NCBI GenBank assembly: GCA_900771045.1
Contig: CAAGMM010000044.1
Span: forward strand, 1 to 6,526
Direction: 5' to 3'
Length of the DNA: 6,526 nucleotides
Source: Bacteroidales bacterium
GTDB taxonomy: Bacteria; Bacteroidota; Bacteroidia; Bacteroidales; F082
The position numbers and the translations under genes are program-made. The notes beneath the pieces are model-generated. The model did no database searches and was not told where the DNA came from. It saw only the letters and a list, made by a program, of their open reading frames with translations. Positions 6,136-6,526 of this stretch are shown in pieces. Each line of letters starts with the position of its first letter. Within the stretch, counting starts at the first letter, position 1.

Positions 6136-6526
6136 ATGGACTTTACCACCATACAGATTGGTATTGAGAAAAACGTCGCGAGGATAGCGTTGAACCGCCC
6201 GGAGGTGAGGAACGCCATGAATGCGCAGATGATTAGGGAACTGACTGAAGCCGTCAAATGGTTGGACAGCCGCGACGACATTATGGTTATCGAGATATGC
6301 GGCAACGGCAAATGTTTCTGTGCCGGCGCCGACCTCAACTATATGAGGGAAATGGCTGATGTGGGATACGAAGAAAACGCCGCCGACGCACGCAGGCTCG
6401 CGAATCTTTTTAAGACTATATACTTCTGTAACAAAGCCGTCGTCTCATTGGTGCACGGAGCGTGCGTCGGCGGCGGCAACGGAATCGCGGCGGCCTCCGA
6501 CATCGTCCTCGCGGAGAAAGAGACCA
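6136..6526 (+). CDS. Enoyl-CoA hydratase/isomerase (crotonase) family protein, 3'-partial
   Basis: Reading from ATG 6136 gives 130 residues open to the right edge; the gene is about half present by family length (about 260). Crotonase features occur in order: the N-terminal strand with ARIALNRPEVRNAMN (15-29), the first oxyanion-hole segment CFCAGADLNYM (60-70) and the second, VHGACVGGGNGIAAASD (106-122). In classical crotonase the first catalytic Glu sits two residues after GGG; here that position is Gly116. This resembles methylglutaconyl-CoA hydratase-like (LiuC-type) members with GGGxGL rather than short-chain enoyl-CoA hydratase. The second Glu would lie beyond the window. The substrate is therefore open; leucine or other acyl-CoA breakdown is a guess. 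The start lies 22 nt after the stem-loop, with no Shine-Dalgarno. Confidence 0.92.
   Translation, partial: MDFTTIQIGIEKNVARIALNRPEVRNAMNAQMIRELTEAVKWLDSRDDIMVIEICGNGKCFCAGADLNYMREMADVGYEENAADARRLANLFKTIYFCNKAVVSLVHGACVGGGNGIAAASDIVLAEKET

Overview
The window looks like chromosomal DNA from a member of the Bacteroidota, probably Bacteroidales. The signs are a perfect TAnnTTTG promoter element (TAACTTTG, 4281-4288) ahead of an AT-rich leader, no Shine-Dalgarno sequence before any start, and a secreted C69-type dipeptidase of the sort common in gut Bacteroidales. All genes are on the + strand. I see no tRNA, rRNA, CRISPR array, transposase or integrase. Species cannot be fixed from this sequence.

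Region A (1-4092) is a tight run of four genes of unknown function. The first is a helical protein, probably cut by the window's left edge, with an extremely acidic Asp/Glu tail encoded by a hexanucleotide tandem repeat. After a 12-nt gap come two paralogous, mostly alpha-helical proteins sharing the core KQMEKDYxRTxxRY and a C-terminal (A/S)SELFS motif. The fourth gene starts within a few bases of the third gene's stop and encodes a beta-helix protein of bactofilin-like character with an unusual C-terminal domain. Spacing and orientation indicate one operon. It contains no recognisable enzyme, transporter or DNA-binding domain. My inference is a structural or scaffolding module: a polymer-forming beta-helix protein with dedicated coiled-coil partners. 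This is the most likely undescribed system here.

Region B (4093-4334) is a 242-base AT-rich intergenic stretch. It lacks a convincing terminator for region A but carries the promoter for the next gene and an interrupted inverted repeat.

Region C (4335-6113) is a complete single gene for an exported C69-family (Ntn-hydrolase) dipeptidase whose predicted nucleophile, Cys22, immediately follows the signal peptide. A strong 13-bp hairpin with a GAAA loop follows it.

Region D (6136-6526) is the start of an enoyl-CoA hydratase/isomerase (crotonase) family gene, cut by the right edge. Regions C and D are conventional metabolism and show no sequence link to the region A module.
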